Below, one piece after another: positions 31,107 to 39,898 of a stretch of DNA of 64,000 nt. Position 1 is the stretch's first letter. Every line of letters begins with the position of its first letter. Source of the stretch: CBDDFN01 sp965227065 (GTDB lineage: Bacteria > Pseudomonadota > Alphaproteobacteria > SPJN01); NCBI GenBank assembly GCA_965227065.1, contig CBDDFN010000010.1, positions 1 to 64,000 on the forward strand. The letters run 5' to 3'. Below the pieces are notes generated by a model that was given only the letters and a program-made list of their open reading frames with translations, searched no databases and had not been told where the DNA came from. A program made the position numbers and the translations under genes.

Positions 31107-32840
31107 ATGGCCGATCTTATCATTCGCAATGGCCTGATCTATGACGGCACGGGCGCAGCGCCTTTTAAAGGTGACATTGCGGTCGAAAATGGCCGGATTT
31201 CCGCGGTCGGCAGCGTTTCTGACACCGCTGAAACCGAAATTGACGCCACCGGCAAGATCGTCACGCCGGGTTTTGTCGATGCCCACACCCATTATGACGG
31301 CCAGATCACCTGGGACCCCTATGTGCAGCCCTCAACCTTTCACGGCGTCACCACCATCGTGACGGGCAATTGCGGCGTCGGCTTTGCGCCCTGCCGCCCC
31401 GATCAACGCGACTGGCTGATCGGCCTGATGGAAGGGGTTGAAGACATTCCCGGCACCGCGCTGCATGAGGGGATCAATTGGCGGTGGGAGAATTTCGAGG
31501 AATATCTCGATACGCTCGATCAAACCCCGCTGGCCATTGATGTCGGTACGCAAATCCCCCATGGCGCGCTGCGCGCCTATGTGATGGGCGAACGCGGCCC
31601 CGCCCATGAAGCGGCCACCCAGGACGAAATTGCCGAGATGGGCCGCCAGGCCGCCCAGGCGATCAAGGCGGGCGCTTTGGGCTTTTCCACCTCGCGCACT
31701 GAAAAACACCGCGACAGTTCCGGCGAACTGACCCCCACCATCCGCGCGCTGGAAGATGAGCTGGTCGGCATCGCCAAGGCCGTTGGCGCAACCGGCCAAG
31801 GCGTGTTGCAAGGCATTTCAGACTTTTATGATTTCAAGGCCGAGTTCCAGCTGTTCCGCCGCATGGTGGAAGAAAGCGGCCGGCCGATTTCGATCACCGT
31901 CGAGCAACAGGATATGCGCCCCGACTGGTGGAAGGAGCTGCTCGATGCGCTGACCGAAGCCCAACAAGACGGGCTTGCCATGCGGGGCCAGGTTCCCCCG
32001 CGCGCCACCGGGCTTCTGCTGGGGCTGACCTGTACGCTCAACCCCTTCACGCTGACGCCCGCCTATCACCCGATTGCGCACCTGCCGCTGGACGAGCGCG
32101 TCGCCGCGATGCGCACCCCTGAATTCCGCAAAGCGGTGCTTGAACAGGATCCCGTCGATATCGGCAATGATCTGGTCATGCATATCGTTTCAGGTTTCGA
32201 CAAGATGTTTGATCTGGGCGAGCCCGCCAATTATGAACCCGACCCCGCCGACAGTGTCGGCGCAAAGGCAGCGCGGGCCGGCAAAGACCCGCGCGAAGTG
32301 GCGCTTGATCTGCTGCTCGAACGCGACGGACATGCGCTGATCTATTTCCCGTTGTTCAACTATCTGCCCGGCAATCTCGATTATGTGCATGAGATGCTGA
32401 CCCATCCCTACACCACCTTTGGCCTGTCTGATGGCGGGGCCCATTGCGGTATTCTGTGCGACGCCAGTTTCCCCACCACCATGATCCAGCATTGGGGACG
32501 CGACCGGACGCGGGGGCCCAAATTACCGCTTGAACAACTGATTGCCATGCAGACCAGTGAGACAGCCAAGCTGGTCGGCCTCAACGACCGGGGCATCTTA
32601 AAGCCCGGCTACAAGGCCGACATCAATGTCATCGATTTTGACCGGCTGACCCTACATGCGCCGCAAGTTGTCTATGACCTGCCCGCCGGGGGCCGCCGCC
32701 TGATCCAGAAGGCGACCGGCTATGAAAAGACAATCGTGTCGGGAATTGTCGCCTTTGAAGAGGGCGAGCCCACCGGCGCGCTCAACGGCAAGCTTATTCG
32801 GGGGGCGCAACCCTCACCCCAAGCGCTTGCAGCCGAGTGA
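31107..32840 (+). CDS. Amidohydrolase family 3 / D-aminoacylase-like protein
   Basis: 577-aa amidohydrolase with an N-terminal beta-sandwich (ADLIIRNGLIYDGTG) and metal-binding VDAHTHYDGQ. Near the C-terminus DGGAHCGILCD and LNDRGILKPGYKADINVIDF are typical of N-acyl-D-amino-acid deacylase relatives. The substrate is not predictable. Start chosen at the ATG after CAGGGGG. It overlaps the convergent DUF167 gene by 47 bases. Confidence 0.88.
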   Translation: MADLIIRNGLIYDGTGAAPFKGDIAVENGRISAVGSVSDTAETEIDATGKIVTPGFVDAHTHYDGQITWDPYVQPSTFHGVTTIVTGNCGVGFAPCRPDQRDWLIGLMEGVEDIPGTALHEGINWRWENFEEYLDTLDQTPLAIDVGTQIPHGALRAYVMGERGPAHEAATQDEIAEMGRQAAQAIKAGALGFSTSRTEKHRDSSGELTPTIRALEDELVGIAKAVGATGQGVLQGISDFYDFKAEFQLFRRMVEESGRPISITVEQQDMRPDWWKELLDALTEAQQDGLAMRGQVPPRATGLLLGLTCTLNPFTLTPAYHPIAHLPLDERVAAMRTPEFRKAVLEQDPVDIGNDLVMHIVSGFDKMFDLGEPANYEPDPADSVGAKAARAGKDPREVALDLLLERDGHALIYFPLFNYLPGNLDYVHEMLTHPYTTFGLSDGGAHCGILCDASFPTTMIQHWGRDRTRGPKLPLEQLIAMQTSETAKLVGLNDRGILKPGYKADINVIDFDRLTLHAPQVVYDLPAGGRRLIQKATGYEKTIVSGIVAFEEGEPTGALNGKLIRGAQPSPQALAAE

Positions 32841-33117
32841 CAAGATCACCCGCCGCAACAGAAAAACGTTTGTTGCGGCTGGTGTCTCCGTCGATCAGCG
32901 TAAAGGCTGATTTCGCCAGGCCAAGCTCTTTTGACAGAAGCTTGATGACGGCCTGATTGGCTTTGCCTTTTTCCGGCACCGTTGTGACCTGAACTTTCAG
33001 ACGGGTGACCCCATCGGCGTCGCTTTCAAGACCCTGGATCTGATTGCGCGAGGCTTTGGGCGTCACTCGCACCCACAGATGGGTCACACCCTCTTTGAGC
33101 GTGACCGGCCCGGCCAT
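32794..33117 (-). CDS. DUF167 family protein (YggU)
   Basis: 107-aa protein of the YggU family, function unknown. Conserved LWVRVTPKASRNQI and KGKANQAVIKLLSKELG are visible. It begins directly after the YggT stop with no gap, the usual YggT-YggU pair. Confidence 0.92.
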   Translation of the reverse strand: MAGPVTLKEGVTHLWVRVTPKASRNQIQGLESDADGVTRLKVQVTTVPEKGKANQAVIKLLSKELGLAKSAFTLIDGDTSRNKRFSVAAGDLVTRLQALGVRVAPPE

Positions 33118-33396
33118 CTAGTAGAGCGACCGGATCAGCAGCCGTTCCAGGAAGAAAATGCCGAGCAAGACAATCAGCGGCGACAGATCAATGCCCGAAA
33201 TTGCAGGCAGGATACGGCGCACCTGCTGGAACACCGGTTCGGTCAGCGCATAGAGAAATTCAAGGATTTGCCGGACAATCGGATTATGCGCATTGATCGC
33301 ATTAAACTGGATCAGCCAGCTTGCAATCACCGCAGCAATGACAACCCAGCTGTAAAGCTGCAAGACGAGCAGCAAAAGATCGACAATCGCGGCCAT
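33118..33396 (-). CDS. YggT family membrane protein
   Basis: 92-aa protein with two membrane segments and the YggT motifs LLLVLQLYSWVVIAAVIASW, NPIVRQILEFLYALTEPV and DLSPLIVLLGIFFLERL. The family is linked to osmotic tolerance and membrane-protein assembly in other bacteria, but its exact role is unknown. It is coupled to the DUF167 gene. Confidence 0.93.
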   Translation of the reverse strand: MAAIVDLLLLVLQLYSWVVIAAVIASWLIQFNAINAHNPIVRQILEFLYALTEPVFQQVRRILPAISGIDLSPLIVLLGIFFLERLLIRSLY

Positions 33397-33450
33397 GAAA
33401 CCCTCTTCTTCGTTTGTATTCTGGCTATTTAGGTTTGCCAGACGCCGTGT

Positions 33451-34548
33451 TCAAGCGCCATAGCCAAAGGCCGCACCCGCCTTTGCCGTAATTGACCGGA
33501 TCTGATCAATCTCGGCATCGGTGAAGCTTGGCTTGTAATAATTGGGCCGGTGGAACTTGCCCGACCATGTCTCGACAAAGCCGCCTGTGTCTTCAAGGGC
33601 GGCGTGGGCCACCAGCGCCTGGGCGGTTTCCGCAGACCGGTCACACAGATCCTCGTAACGGACAACCAGTATGGAGCCTGCAAGGTCTTCATCCTCGCGC
33701 ATGCGCGCCACATGGGCATGGATGGAGGCCCAATACTGCGCCCAGCCCTCAACCTCGCGGCCCTCGGCCCACAGCTCAACCACTTTCTGGGTTTCGGCAT
33801 CATTGCCCAGATGAATGGGCTTGCGGTCGGGACCGAATTCAAAATGGCCGACGCGGGCAAGATGGGCGAGCGCGCGGGGATTATTCTCACAGGCCTGGTT
33901 GAACAGCCGGTGCTGTTTGGCAAGCGAGGCAATATGGGTGACCGGGTCGCGCACCGGCACGATGAAGCGGGCATCGGGAAACAGCGCCTTCAGATAAGAA
34001 AAGCGCGCCAGATTGTAATTGCCTTTGGCGGCATAGCGGGTCTTGCCGCGCACCGCCAAAATCTTGCGGATATGATCGCGGTAAAACCCGTCAAAATCGC
34101 CGCCGAGATCTGCCTTTGTGATGAGGTTTGAGCGGGCGGGATTGTGCGCCTTGTCAAAGAAGCTCATCCACAGCATCTCTTCCATCGCCTCGGGACTGTC
34201 GGGCGTGACCATGATGCCGTCTTTATGGGCGCGTTCGGTCGCCTCAACCTCGCCGCGCGGGGTCAGCTCCAGATAGCGGTTCCACCAGATCGGCGTGAAC
34301 AGCGCGGGGAAGTCCGCATAATGATGGGTGCCCACGTTGGGATGATCGGCCAGGCATTCAAGCAGGATAGTCGTGCCTGACCGCGCCAGGCCCGACACAT
34401 AGATGGGGGCTGTAACCGACAGGCCCTCAAGCGCCTCTTCGGCCATGCCGGTTTCAAGCCCCGACAGTTTCTTTTGAAAGCCGCGGGTTGACCAGATCAG
34501 GCCTGAAAACGCGTGCCGGCCCCATGAAACCTCAAAGCCGTCCGCCAT
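33451..34548 (-). CDS. Sulfotransferase family protein (PAPS-dependent type)
   Basis: 365-aa protein. The 5'-phosphosulfate-binding loop GLARSGTT lies at residues 53-60, and the 3'-phosphate motif RFIVPVRDPVTHIASLAKQH is clear. The usual acceptors of such proteins are lipids, sugars or small molecules; the acceptor here is unknown. The ATG overlaps the upstream stop by one base (TGATG) with AAGGTGA upstream, so it is coupled to the membrane-protein gene before it. Last gene of a four-gene operon that starts at 36937. Confidence 0.88.
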   Translation of the reverse strand: MADGFEVSWGRHAFSGLIWSTRGFQKKLSGLETGMAEEALEGLSVTAPIYVSGLARSGTTILLECLADHPNVGTHHYADFPALFTPIWWNRYLELTPRGEVEATERAHKDGIMVTPDSPEAMEEMLWMSFFDKAHNPARSNLITKADLGGDFDGFYRDHIRKILAVRGKTRYAAKGNYNLARFSYLKALFPDARFIVPVRDPVTHIASLAKQHRLFNQACENNPRALAHLARVGHFEFGPDRKPIHLGNDAETQKVVELWAEGREVEGWAQYWASIHAHVARMREDEDLAGSILVVRYEDLCDRSAETAQALVAHAALEDTGGFVETWSGKFHRPNYYKPSFTDAEIDQIRSITAKAGAAFGYGA

Positions 34549-35306
34549 CAGTTCACCTTGAAGATAAATTTGATCGCCAGTGAGCCTGCGATCAGCAGCA
34601 CGAAATAAATCATTTCCCAACCGCCCAGCCAGCCCGGACTCAACCCCAGATAGTTGACCGATTTAAGCTCGAATTCGACCGCCTCGACCGGGCTGTCTTC
34701 GGGGATGTAGCCCAGCGGATTGGCAAACAAGGCGTTAAACCAGCCTTTTTTGTGCGCAATCGCAAAGGTCAAATCACCGGGCAGTGTGGCAATGGCATTG
34801 GCATTGCCGTCAAACAGCTCGGTTTCGGTGCCCGACCAGACCAGCGTGTAGCGCCCCGCTTCGCCTTCAACCGGCGCGAGGCTCGGCGTGATCAGCTGCG
34901 CCTCCACAGGATGAACCTGCAGGGTCAGGCGCTCGCCCGCTTGCGGGGCGTGATAGGAGTAGCTGTTTGATAGCCAGCCCAGCACAAACAAGATCGGCAA
35001 CCCGGCCAGGAAAGCCGGCCATAGCGTCAATCCCAGATGTTTGAGCGAAGCCATGACCGATTGTGCGGCGACAGGGCCAAGCCCGTCGGGCTCACCATCA
35101 TACTCGGCCAGTTCAGCGCGGGCGCGCTTGGCTTCAATCTTGGCTTTCTCGATCTTGTCCTGACTAGAAAACAGGACATAAAGCGCCATGGTCGCGACCG
35201 ATGACACAAGCGCAAAGATCGCGATTTGCAGTGCGCCGGGAAGACCGGACAAAAGGCTGAACCGCACAAAATCAAACACAGGTGCGGCAAGATCAAACAA
35301 GCCCAT
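34548..35306 (-). CDS. Uncharacterised three-pass membrane protein with coiled coil
   Basis: About 252 aa; I do not recognise the family. Visible plan: membrane segment 1 at about 21-45, a charged coiled coil (KIEKAKIEAKRARAEL, about 51-66), and segment 2 at about 90-112. A periplasmic beta-rich domain of about 110 residues follows, then segment 3 near the C-terminus. The first half recalls the Oxa1/EMC3 (DUF106) superfamily plan, which I offer only as a possibility. ATG at 35306 has GGGGA upstream. It lies between the small YVGPGAG protein and the sulfotransferase. Confidence 0.75.
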   Translation of the reverse strand: MGLFDLAAPVFDFVRFSLLSGLPGALQIAIFALVSSVATMALYVLFSSQDKIEKAKIEAKRARAELAEYDGEPDGLGPVAAQSVMASLKHLGLTLWPAFLAGLPILFVLGWLSNSYSYHAPQAGERLTLQVHPVEAQLITPSLAPVEGEAGRYTLVWSGTETELFDGNANAIATLPGDLTFAIAHKKGWFNALFANPLGYIPEDSPVEAVEFELKSVNYLGLSPGWLGGWEMIYFVLLIAGSLAIKFIFKVN

Positions 35307-35336
35307 CACAGTCCCCCCGAAAATGCAGTGCGTGGC

Positions 35337-35573
35337 TTATTCAGCCGCGGATTGATCAGTCGAAGCAGCGGCTTCGGCTTCATCCTTCTTCTTCTTCCGC
35401 GCACGGCGCAGCGGATAGGAAATCAGCGCCCACAGCGCCAGGCCAATGGCCGCCACAAGACCGATCGCGGCACCGATGGCTGTCACCCCTGCACCGGGGC
35501 CGACATAGGCCTGCGCCATGGTGGGCGCAAACGCGATCACAAGTGCGATCATGACAGAAAGGACACGAAGCAT
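35337..35573 (-). CDS. Small secreted-then-anchored protein with YVGPGAG motif
   Basis: 78 aa. A signal peptide ends at AQA (residues 20-22). YVGPGAG follows at once, then a Gly/Ala-rich membrane segment and a basic tail (RRARKKKKDEAE). I recall similar small proteins beside sulfo-, phospho- or glycosyltransferase genes. Function unknown. It starts two bases after the arylsulfotransferase-like gene, so it is surely co-transcribed. Confidence 0.8.
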   Translation of the reverse strand: MLRVLSVMIALVIAFAPTMAQAYVGPGAGVTAIGAAIGLVAAIGLALWALISYPLRRARKKKKDEAEAAASTDQSAAE

Positions 35574-35575
35574 GG

Positions 35576-36937
35576 TTAGTCTCCCACCAAAGAGCTTTGA
35601 GCGTCTTGCGCCGTGTCCGCCGCATTTCCAGCCGACAGACGCGCCCGCAAAGCATCGGGCAATTCATCAAGGTCCAGACGTTCGGCATAGGGAATAATCG
35701 GCATTTCGTCCAGACCCGATTGCTCCCGAACCGGGTTAACATATTCCCACACCACCTGACCGGCTGGCGTGACTTCAAGCAGGCGGCCCGCCATGCTCTC
35801 CACAATCAGCGTATTGCCGCCTTTGAGGCGTTGCTGCCAGCTGGCCAGCAGGCTGTACATGCGTTCGTCCGACTCAGGCTTGGGGAATTGCCAGGCGACC
35901 TGCATGGTTTCGGGGTCAATCTCGATCACCCGCGCACCAAGCCCGCGCGCGCCCGCACCGCGATTGTCATAAACCAGGATTTGGCCGTCATCGGTCAATT
36001 CCGCATCATGCTGGCCGTAAAACGGCCCGCGCCGCGCCCACACAACCTTGCCGGTGGTTGCTGAAACGACCACAGCCGCTTCCAACTCACGCAAGGACAG
36101 CATGAAATCACCGGCCTCCACGCCTTTTAAATTGGCAGCCTGCACCGCCGTCAGCGGCAAGACCGAGTTGGCATGGCTGATATCCCAGGTCATGTCGGGC
36201 GTATCGCCGTCATAAATCCATTCAAAGCCGGTCCCCAGCGCCGCATCCACCAGAGAAATCCGCCGCTCCACCTGGCCGTTCTGATCAAGAATGACGATGA
36301 AATCCTCAAGCACCAGATCGCCGCCGCGTTTGACGAGCGGGGCGGGACTATCGTTCCATTCCTGGACCAGGGCCACGATGCGGCCATCCTCCATCAGATT
36401 GAAATCATGATGGACATGGTCAAACAGGTGCCAGACGACATTGCCGTCAATGTCGAGCCGGGCAATGCCGCCGCCATAGGGCGTCACACCGACCAGCGCA
36501 TAAAGGGCAACAATGCCGCCATCGGGCATGATCCGCGCTTTCCACACAAAGCTGCGCTTGCCGGCAAAGCCTTGGGGGACCGTGTCGCCCTCTTGCCAGA
36601 TTTCGGCGTGCTCCCGGCTCCAGCGATAAAGCTCAGCGCCTTTTTCATCCAGCAACACCGCGCCGTGCAGATGCGCCGAAGTATGCAAGGTCAGCCCGCC
36701 CTCACTCAACGCAGGCTCGTGGCGCAGCAATCCGCCCTCGCGGCCGCGGTCGGGCTGCCAGGCGGGGTGGTCGAGATAGATGTCTTTGATCTGTATATAA
36801 AGTGCGAACAAGCCATCAAGTGGCCGTTCAACGAAGGTGTAGGGGGGAACGCTCATCCGGGTTGACAAAACCCCGATCAAAAAGCCGAAAAAGGCGAGCG
36901 CCGCCGCAAAGGCCAGTGCTGAAATCACGCCGCGCAT
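35576..36937 (-). CDS. Arylsulfotransferase-like beta-propeller protein, membrane anchored
   Basis: 453 aa with one N-terminal membrane anchor (residues 5-25) and a periplasmic beta-propeller of repeated blades (GNVVWHLFDHVHHDFN, GKVVWARRGPFYGQHDAEL, GQVVWEYVNP). This matches the arylsulfotransferase (ASST) families. HDFN, ISHANS and QHDAE histidines are the kind that take sulfate in AssT, but I cannot tell which is catalytic. First gene of the four-gene operon with a PAPS-type sulfotransferase last. Confidence 0.85.
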   Translation of the reverse strand: MRGVISALAFAAALAFFGFLIGVLSTRMSVPPYTFVERPLDGLFALYIQIKDIYLDHPAWQPDRGREGGLLRHEPALSEGGLTLHTSAHLHGAVLLDEKGAELYRWSREHAEIWQEGDTVPQGFAGKRSFVWKARIMPDGGIVALYALVGVTPYGGGIARLDIDGNVVWHLFDHVHHDFNLMEDGRIVALVQEWNDSPAPLVKRGGDLVLEDFIVILDQNGQVERRISLVDAALGTGFEWIYDGDTPDMTWDISHANSVLPLTAVQAANLKGVEAGDFMLSLRELEAAVVVSATTGKVVWARRGPFYGQHDAELTDDGQILVYDNRGAGARGLGARVIEIDPETMQVAWQFPKPESDERMYSLLASWQQRLKGGNTLIVESMAGRLLEVTPAGQVVWEYVNPVREQSGLDEMPIIPYAERLDLDELPDALRARLSAGNAADTAQDAQSSLVGD

Positions 36938-37060
36938 GGTTTTGAAATGCCCTTAAGCCCACAATTGTTGGTTGGAAAGCACTCTATAGGGGTGCGCGCG
37001 CGCAATCACCTCCCCCACAGCAAGTTTTTTATGACTGATGGTCGCAGACGCAAAGCAGAC

Positions 37061-37089
37061 TTGACGGTTGAAAGGCTTCGCCCTATACC
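37061..37089 (+). promoter_or_regulatory. Promoter of tRNA-Ala(CGC)
   Basis: TTGACG (37061-37066), 17 bases, TATACC (37084-37089). Predicted start near 37096, 11 bases before the tRNA. Confidence 0.7.
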
Positions 37090-37106
37090 GCAATCCCTTC
37101 ACTTTC

Positions 37107-37182
37107 GGGGCCGTAGCTCAGTTGGGAGAGCGCAGCAATCGCACTGCTGAGGTCAGGGGTTCGACTCCCCTCGGCTCCACCA
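37107..37182 (+). tRNA. tRNA-Ala (anticodon CGC)
   Basis: 76 nt with encoded CCA. The acceptor GGGGCCG pairs with CGGCTCC. Anticodon stem CAGCA/TGCTG encloses loop ATCGCAC, anticodon CGC. Directly at its end CAATTTT-CTTCG-AAAATTG-TTTT (37181-37203) forms an intrinsic terminator. Outside the anticodon stem-loop it is identical to the GGC gene at 50485-50560. Confidence 0.98.
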
Positions 37183-37441
37183 ATTTTCTTCGAAAATTGT
37201 TTTCGCCTTCGGTCTGTCCGTTGGCACAAAGTTCGACAGAGTTCGAACTTTGCGCGGGGGGGCCCCACCAATTTTCTTCGAAAATTGTTTTCGCCTTCGG
37301 TCTGTCCGATGGCGCAAAGTTCGATCGGGTTCGACCTTCGTGCGGGGGGCTCCACCACTATCCGCTATGCGGATATTGGGGCCACCCCGGTTTTCCGATC
37401 GTCCAAATTCTCAATCGAATTTGTCCGCAGGGGCTCCACCA
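37183..37441 (+). repeat. tRNA-3'-end tandem repeats, locus 1
   Basis: Three head-to-tail units follow the tRNA: 37183-37270 (88 nt), 37271-37357 (87 nt) and a diverged 37358-37441 (84 nt). Each unit starts with a hairpin (TTTTC/GAAAA arms; in unit 3 ATCCGC/GCGGAT). A conserved TTCGGTCTGTCCG follows in units 1 and 2. Each contains a T-loop-like TTCGA segment and ends in a copy of the tRNA terminus (GGGGCTCCACCA or a close variant). No open reading frame is convincing. This fills the gap up to 37476. Confidence 0.85.
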
Positions 37442-37476
37442 ATTTGCGCTTGGCACGCTCGACGTTGCAAGAATTA

Positions 37477-38022
37477 TCAGGCCGGACGCACCGCGCTTTG
37501 TAGCTCACCGGGATGACCCGGTGGCAATCCGGGGTCTTGCATCGGGCCAAGCCCGACCAGCCCATCAACCCAGACGCGAAAATCCTCGGAGTAATTGTTG
37601 CGGGTTAGTTGCCACCACGAGATCGCGCCGGGCCGGGCCATGATGGTCATCAGGCTCGCTGCGGACGATTGCCAGATTTCCTTGGTCTGGTGACCGGCCT
37701 TGTAATGAATGTACCCGGTCTGTGCGATTGACAACATGCCGCCCAAAAGGATGGAGACCCGAACCAGTTCCGATGCATTAAGCGTGCTCAAATCTCCGCC
37801 ACCCTTCATCAGCAAATCCGCCAGGTCTTTGTTGCCGGCAACTTCAAGGGTGAAAGATTGATGCATCTGCGCACCGCTGATCTCAAGCGCGAGCGTGTTG
37901 GACAGGCGATTGAGGCGCAACTGCTGCGTGTTCTGGTTGAGCTGGATGCCAACAAACACCAGCGAACCAACCACAATTACCGCCGCGACAATCTCGGCAA
38001 TATTGCTTATCGTCTCCAGCAT
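37477..38022 (-). CDS. Hypothetical membrane-anchored protein
   Basis: 181 aa; I do not recognise the family. One N-terminal membrane segment (residues 7-26, IAEIVAAVIVVGSLVFVGIQ) precedes a cytoplasmic helical domain. Proteins with an N-out LQLNQNTQ-like stretch after a single anchor are common in marine bacteria without known function. The ATG at 38022 has GGGGAG upstream; an earlier in-frame start is unlikely. The 3' end lies close to the tRNA-tail repeats. Confidence 0.7.
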   Translation of the reverse strand: MLETISNIAEIVAAVIVVGSLVFVGIQLNQNTQQLRLNRLSNTLALEISGAQMHQSFTLEVAGNKDLADLLMKGGGDLSTLNASELVRVSILLGGMLSIAQTGYIHYKAGHQTKEIWQSSAASLMTIMARPGAISWWQLTRNNYSEDFRVWVDGLVGLGPMQDPGLPPGHPGELQSAVRPA

Positions 38023-38107
38023 CCCAGTCTCCCCTGCCGAATTTCGCAAGGATATTTCATTTAGTGTTGAGATGAAAGCAGGATTCGGAGCGACCGTCCC
38101 GGTTGCG

Positions 38108-38662
38108 CTACCACCGCATCATGGGCATGGGATTGAGCGGATGCCTGGGGACCCAGCCGCCGGCAATCCGCACCAGCGCCTTGTGGAAACCCTGATTGGG
38201 ATAAAGCGCCCGGATGGCTTTAAGATCGGCGCCCCTGGCGCCAAAGCGTACCAAACCGATACTGACATCGGAATAATCGGCCCGGCGGAACCACTCCCCC
38301 CAGTTGGGCGCATCACCGCGCGCGGGGACCGCCGTCAACTTGTGATGCTCCATCACCATATCGGCGACAGCCTCGGACCATTTGGTTAGCCCGCGCGCCA
38401 CCAATTCCTGCTGGGCATGGGCGTTGGACGGCTCAAGATAATCAAAGGTGCCATCAAGCCAGATGCCCGCATCATGATAGACACAGGCAATGGCAAGCGC
38501 GGTCAGTTCCCCATCGCCGGGTTGGTAGTCAGGCGCCAGGCTGCGCTGGTGCACCAGGGTGGTTTCATAGACCCGGCGGCAATGATTGCCATAGCCGCCC
38601 AAGTCCCGGCCGATCGCCTCTTTGTGGCGGTCCAGCAATTCGGTAATCAGATCCTGGCTCAT
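38108..38662 (-). CDS. HD domain protein (putative phosphohydrolase)
   Basis: 184 aa. The HD-domain pattern is visible: H27 (YGNHCRRVYE), the HD pair in YHDAGIW (about 63-64), the downstream MEHHKL and a late Asp in RRADYSD. Such proteins usually hydrolyse phosphate esters of nucleotides, but the substrate here is unknown. It lies 86 bp downstream of a membrane-protein gene in the same direction. Confidence 0.82.
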   Translation of the reverse strand: MSQDLITELLDRHKEAIGRDLGGYGNHCRRVYETTLVHQRSLAPDYQPGDGELTALAIACVYHDAGIWLDGTFDYLEPSNAHAQQELVARGLTKWSEAVADMVMEHHKLTAVPARGDAPNWGEWFRRADYSDVSIGLVRFGARGADLKAIRALYPNQGFHKALVRIAGGWVPRHPLNPMPMMRW

Positions 38663-38748
38663 CGTGCTCCCTCTCCCGCAGACCCTGCATGATCAGGACC
38701 AGGCAGGAGTTGCGCAACCCCACCGGCGGAGTGGGCGGCGAAAAGCGG

Positions 38749-39603
38749 TCAGGATCGTTCCCGGTCATCCAGCAGCGCCAGCCCGAAGAACCGGCCCTTG
38801 ATGATCCATGACAAGCCAAAGGCCCACATGGCAATGGCTTCGACAATGAAGGTGACATTGTTGGGGTCCCACCAATGAACATCATGGCCATTGATCTGTT
38901 CGACAGCCGTTTTGGTCCCCATTGCCAGCAGCACGCACACAATGGTGATGGCCGCCGCGCGATAGAAGAAATTGCGGCGGCGCTTGGCAGGCTTGAGATT
39001 GCCTTGCGCATCATAATGTTCGCCGGGGATGATGCGGGTAAACACAAAGCCCGAATAATAGGCCAGAAACAGAAAGAAGATCACCGCCGTCACATTATGG
39101 ATCATGTCGGAGGGCTGGATCAGCACGAACAAATCGGCCGTGTCGGGCGGCAACACCCCGATGGCTTCGCCGGGCGTGCCGGTGGACTGGAACGACAAAA
39201 ATGCCCGGCCATCAAACACTTGCTTTTCGCACCCGCTATGAGATGCGGGGAAAAGCGCGTTGGAGAGCGCGCACAGGCCCGCCAGTGTGGCCAGCCGGTT
39301 TTCCCATTTGTTTTCGCCGCTATAGGCGATGAGAAACGAGCCGATAAAAATCAAGCTGGCGGAAAAAACACCGCCCCAGAACCGGGCATAATAATAATGA
39401 GATATGGAATCATAATAACAAGCGCCGAGAACTGATCCCAATAACAGAACAAGGGGCAAGGTCAGAGAAATGATTCCGACCATAGCCGCCATCAATCTCT
39501 GACGAATACGATAATATTCGTTTTCAGGTGCCCTCGCGCTCGAATCGGGTTGAAATCTCTGTTCCGGCGCGTCGATGAGTAATGACATCATGTCCCCCGA
39601 CAT
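38749..39603 (-). CDS. Multi-pass membrane protein of unknown function
   Basis: About 284 aa with roughly seven membrane segments (for example LMAAMVGIISLTLPLVLLLG, GGVFSASLIFIGSFLIAYSG, AVIFFLFLAYYSGFVF). SISHYYYA and ASHSGCEKQ are polar patches between them. I recognise no catalytic motif. Start uncertain among 39603, 39591 and 39588. The upstream region contains an inverted repeat AATAGT-n8-ACTATT (39645-39664). It is divergent from the betaine genes. Confidence 0.7.
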   Translation of the reverse strand: MSGDMMSLLIDAPEQRFQPDSSARAPENEYYRIRQRLMAAMVGIISLTLPLVLLLGSVLGACYYDSISHYYYARFWGGVFSASLIFIGSFLIAYSGENKWENRLATLAGLCALSNALFPASHSGCEKQVFDGRAFLSFQSTGTPGEAIGVLPPDTADLFVLIQPSDMIHNVTAVIFFLFLAYYSGFVFTRIIPGEHYDAQGNLKPAKRRRNFFYRAAAITIVCVLLAMGTKTAVEQINGHDVHWWDPNNVTFIVEAIAMWAFGLSWIIKGRFFGLALLDDRERS

Positions 39604-39767
39604 GTCCCTCAACGCAAAATATATCCCCACGCACTTTTCATTTTAATAGTACATTTTCACTATTTTTTGACGGAATAGGGTCTTGGCTGCGCCCGCCCGC
39701 CCACGTCCGCAGGGCGTGTCTGCCCCTGTATCTGCAGGTCGGCGCCGGTTCAATGCTCCCCCCTTTT

Positions 39768-39785
39768 TATTTCGTGTACAGTGTA
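39768..39785 (+). promoter_or_regulatory. Candidate EctR-type operator before the betaine genes
   Basis: TATTTCGTGTACAGTGTA agrees at 14 of 18 positions with the EctR1 operator as I remember it (TATTTAGTGTACTATATA). It overlaps a possible -10 box TATTAT (39784-39789) and lies 113 bases before the first methyltransferase start. A MarR-family gene is encoded nearby. Confidence 0.4.
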
Positions 39786-39898
39786 TTATAAGTCGCTCGC
39801 TTCCATTCACGCGTCGCGGTGAGCGGAACACGGGCAGGGCTTTGGGGGGCCTGGGCTTGACCGGCATTTGCCGCGCGCACAGCCAATACGGGGCCATT

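Noticed and set aside
37183..37441. Additional full tRNA genes downstream of tRNA-Ala(CGC)
   Set aside because: The units keep a CCA terminus and T-loop-like sequence but have no D-arm, anticodon arm or acceptor 5' strand.
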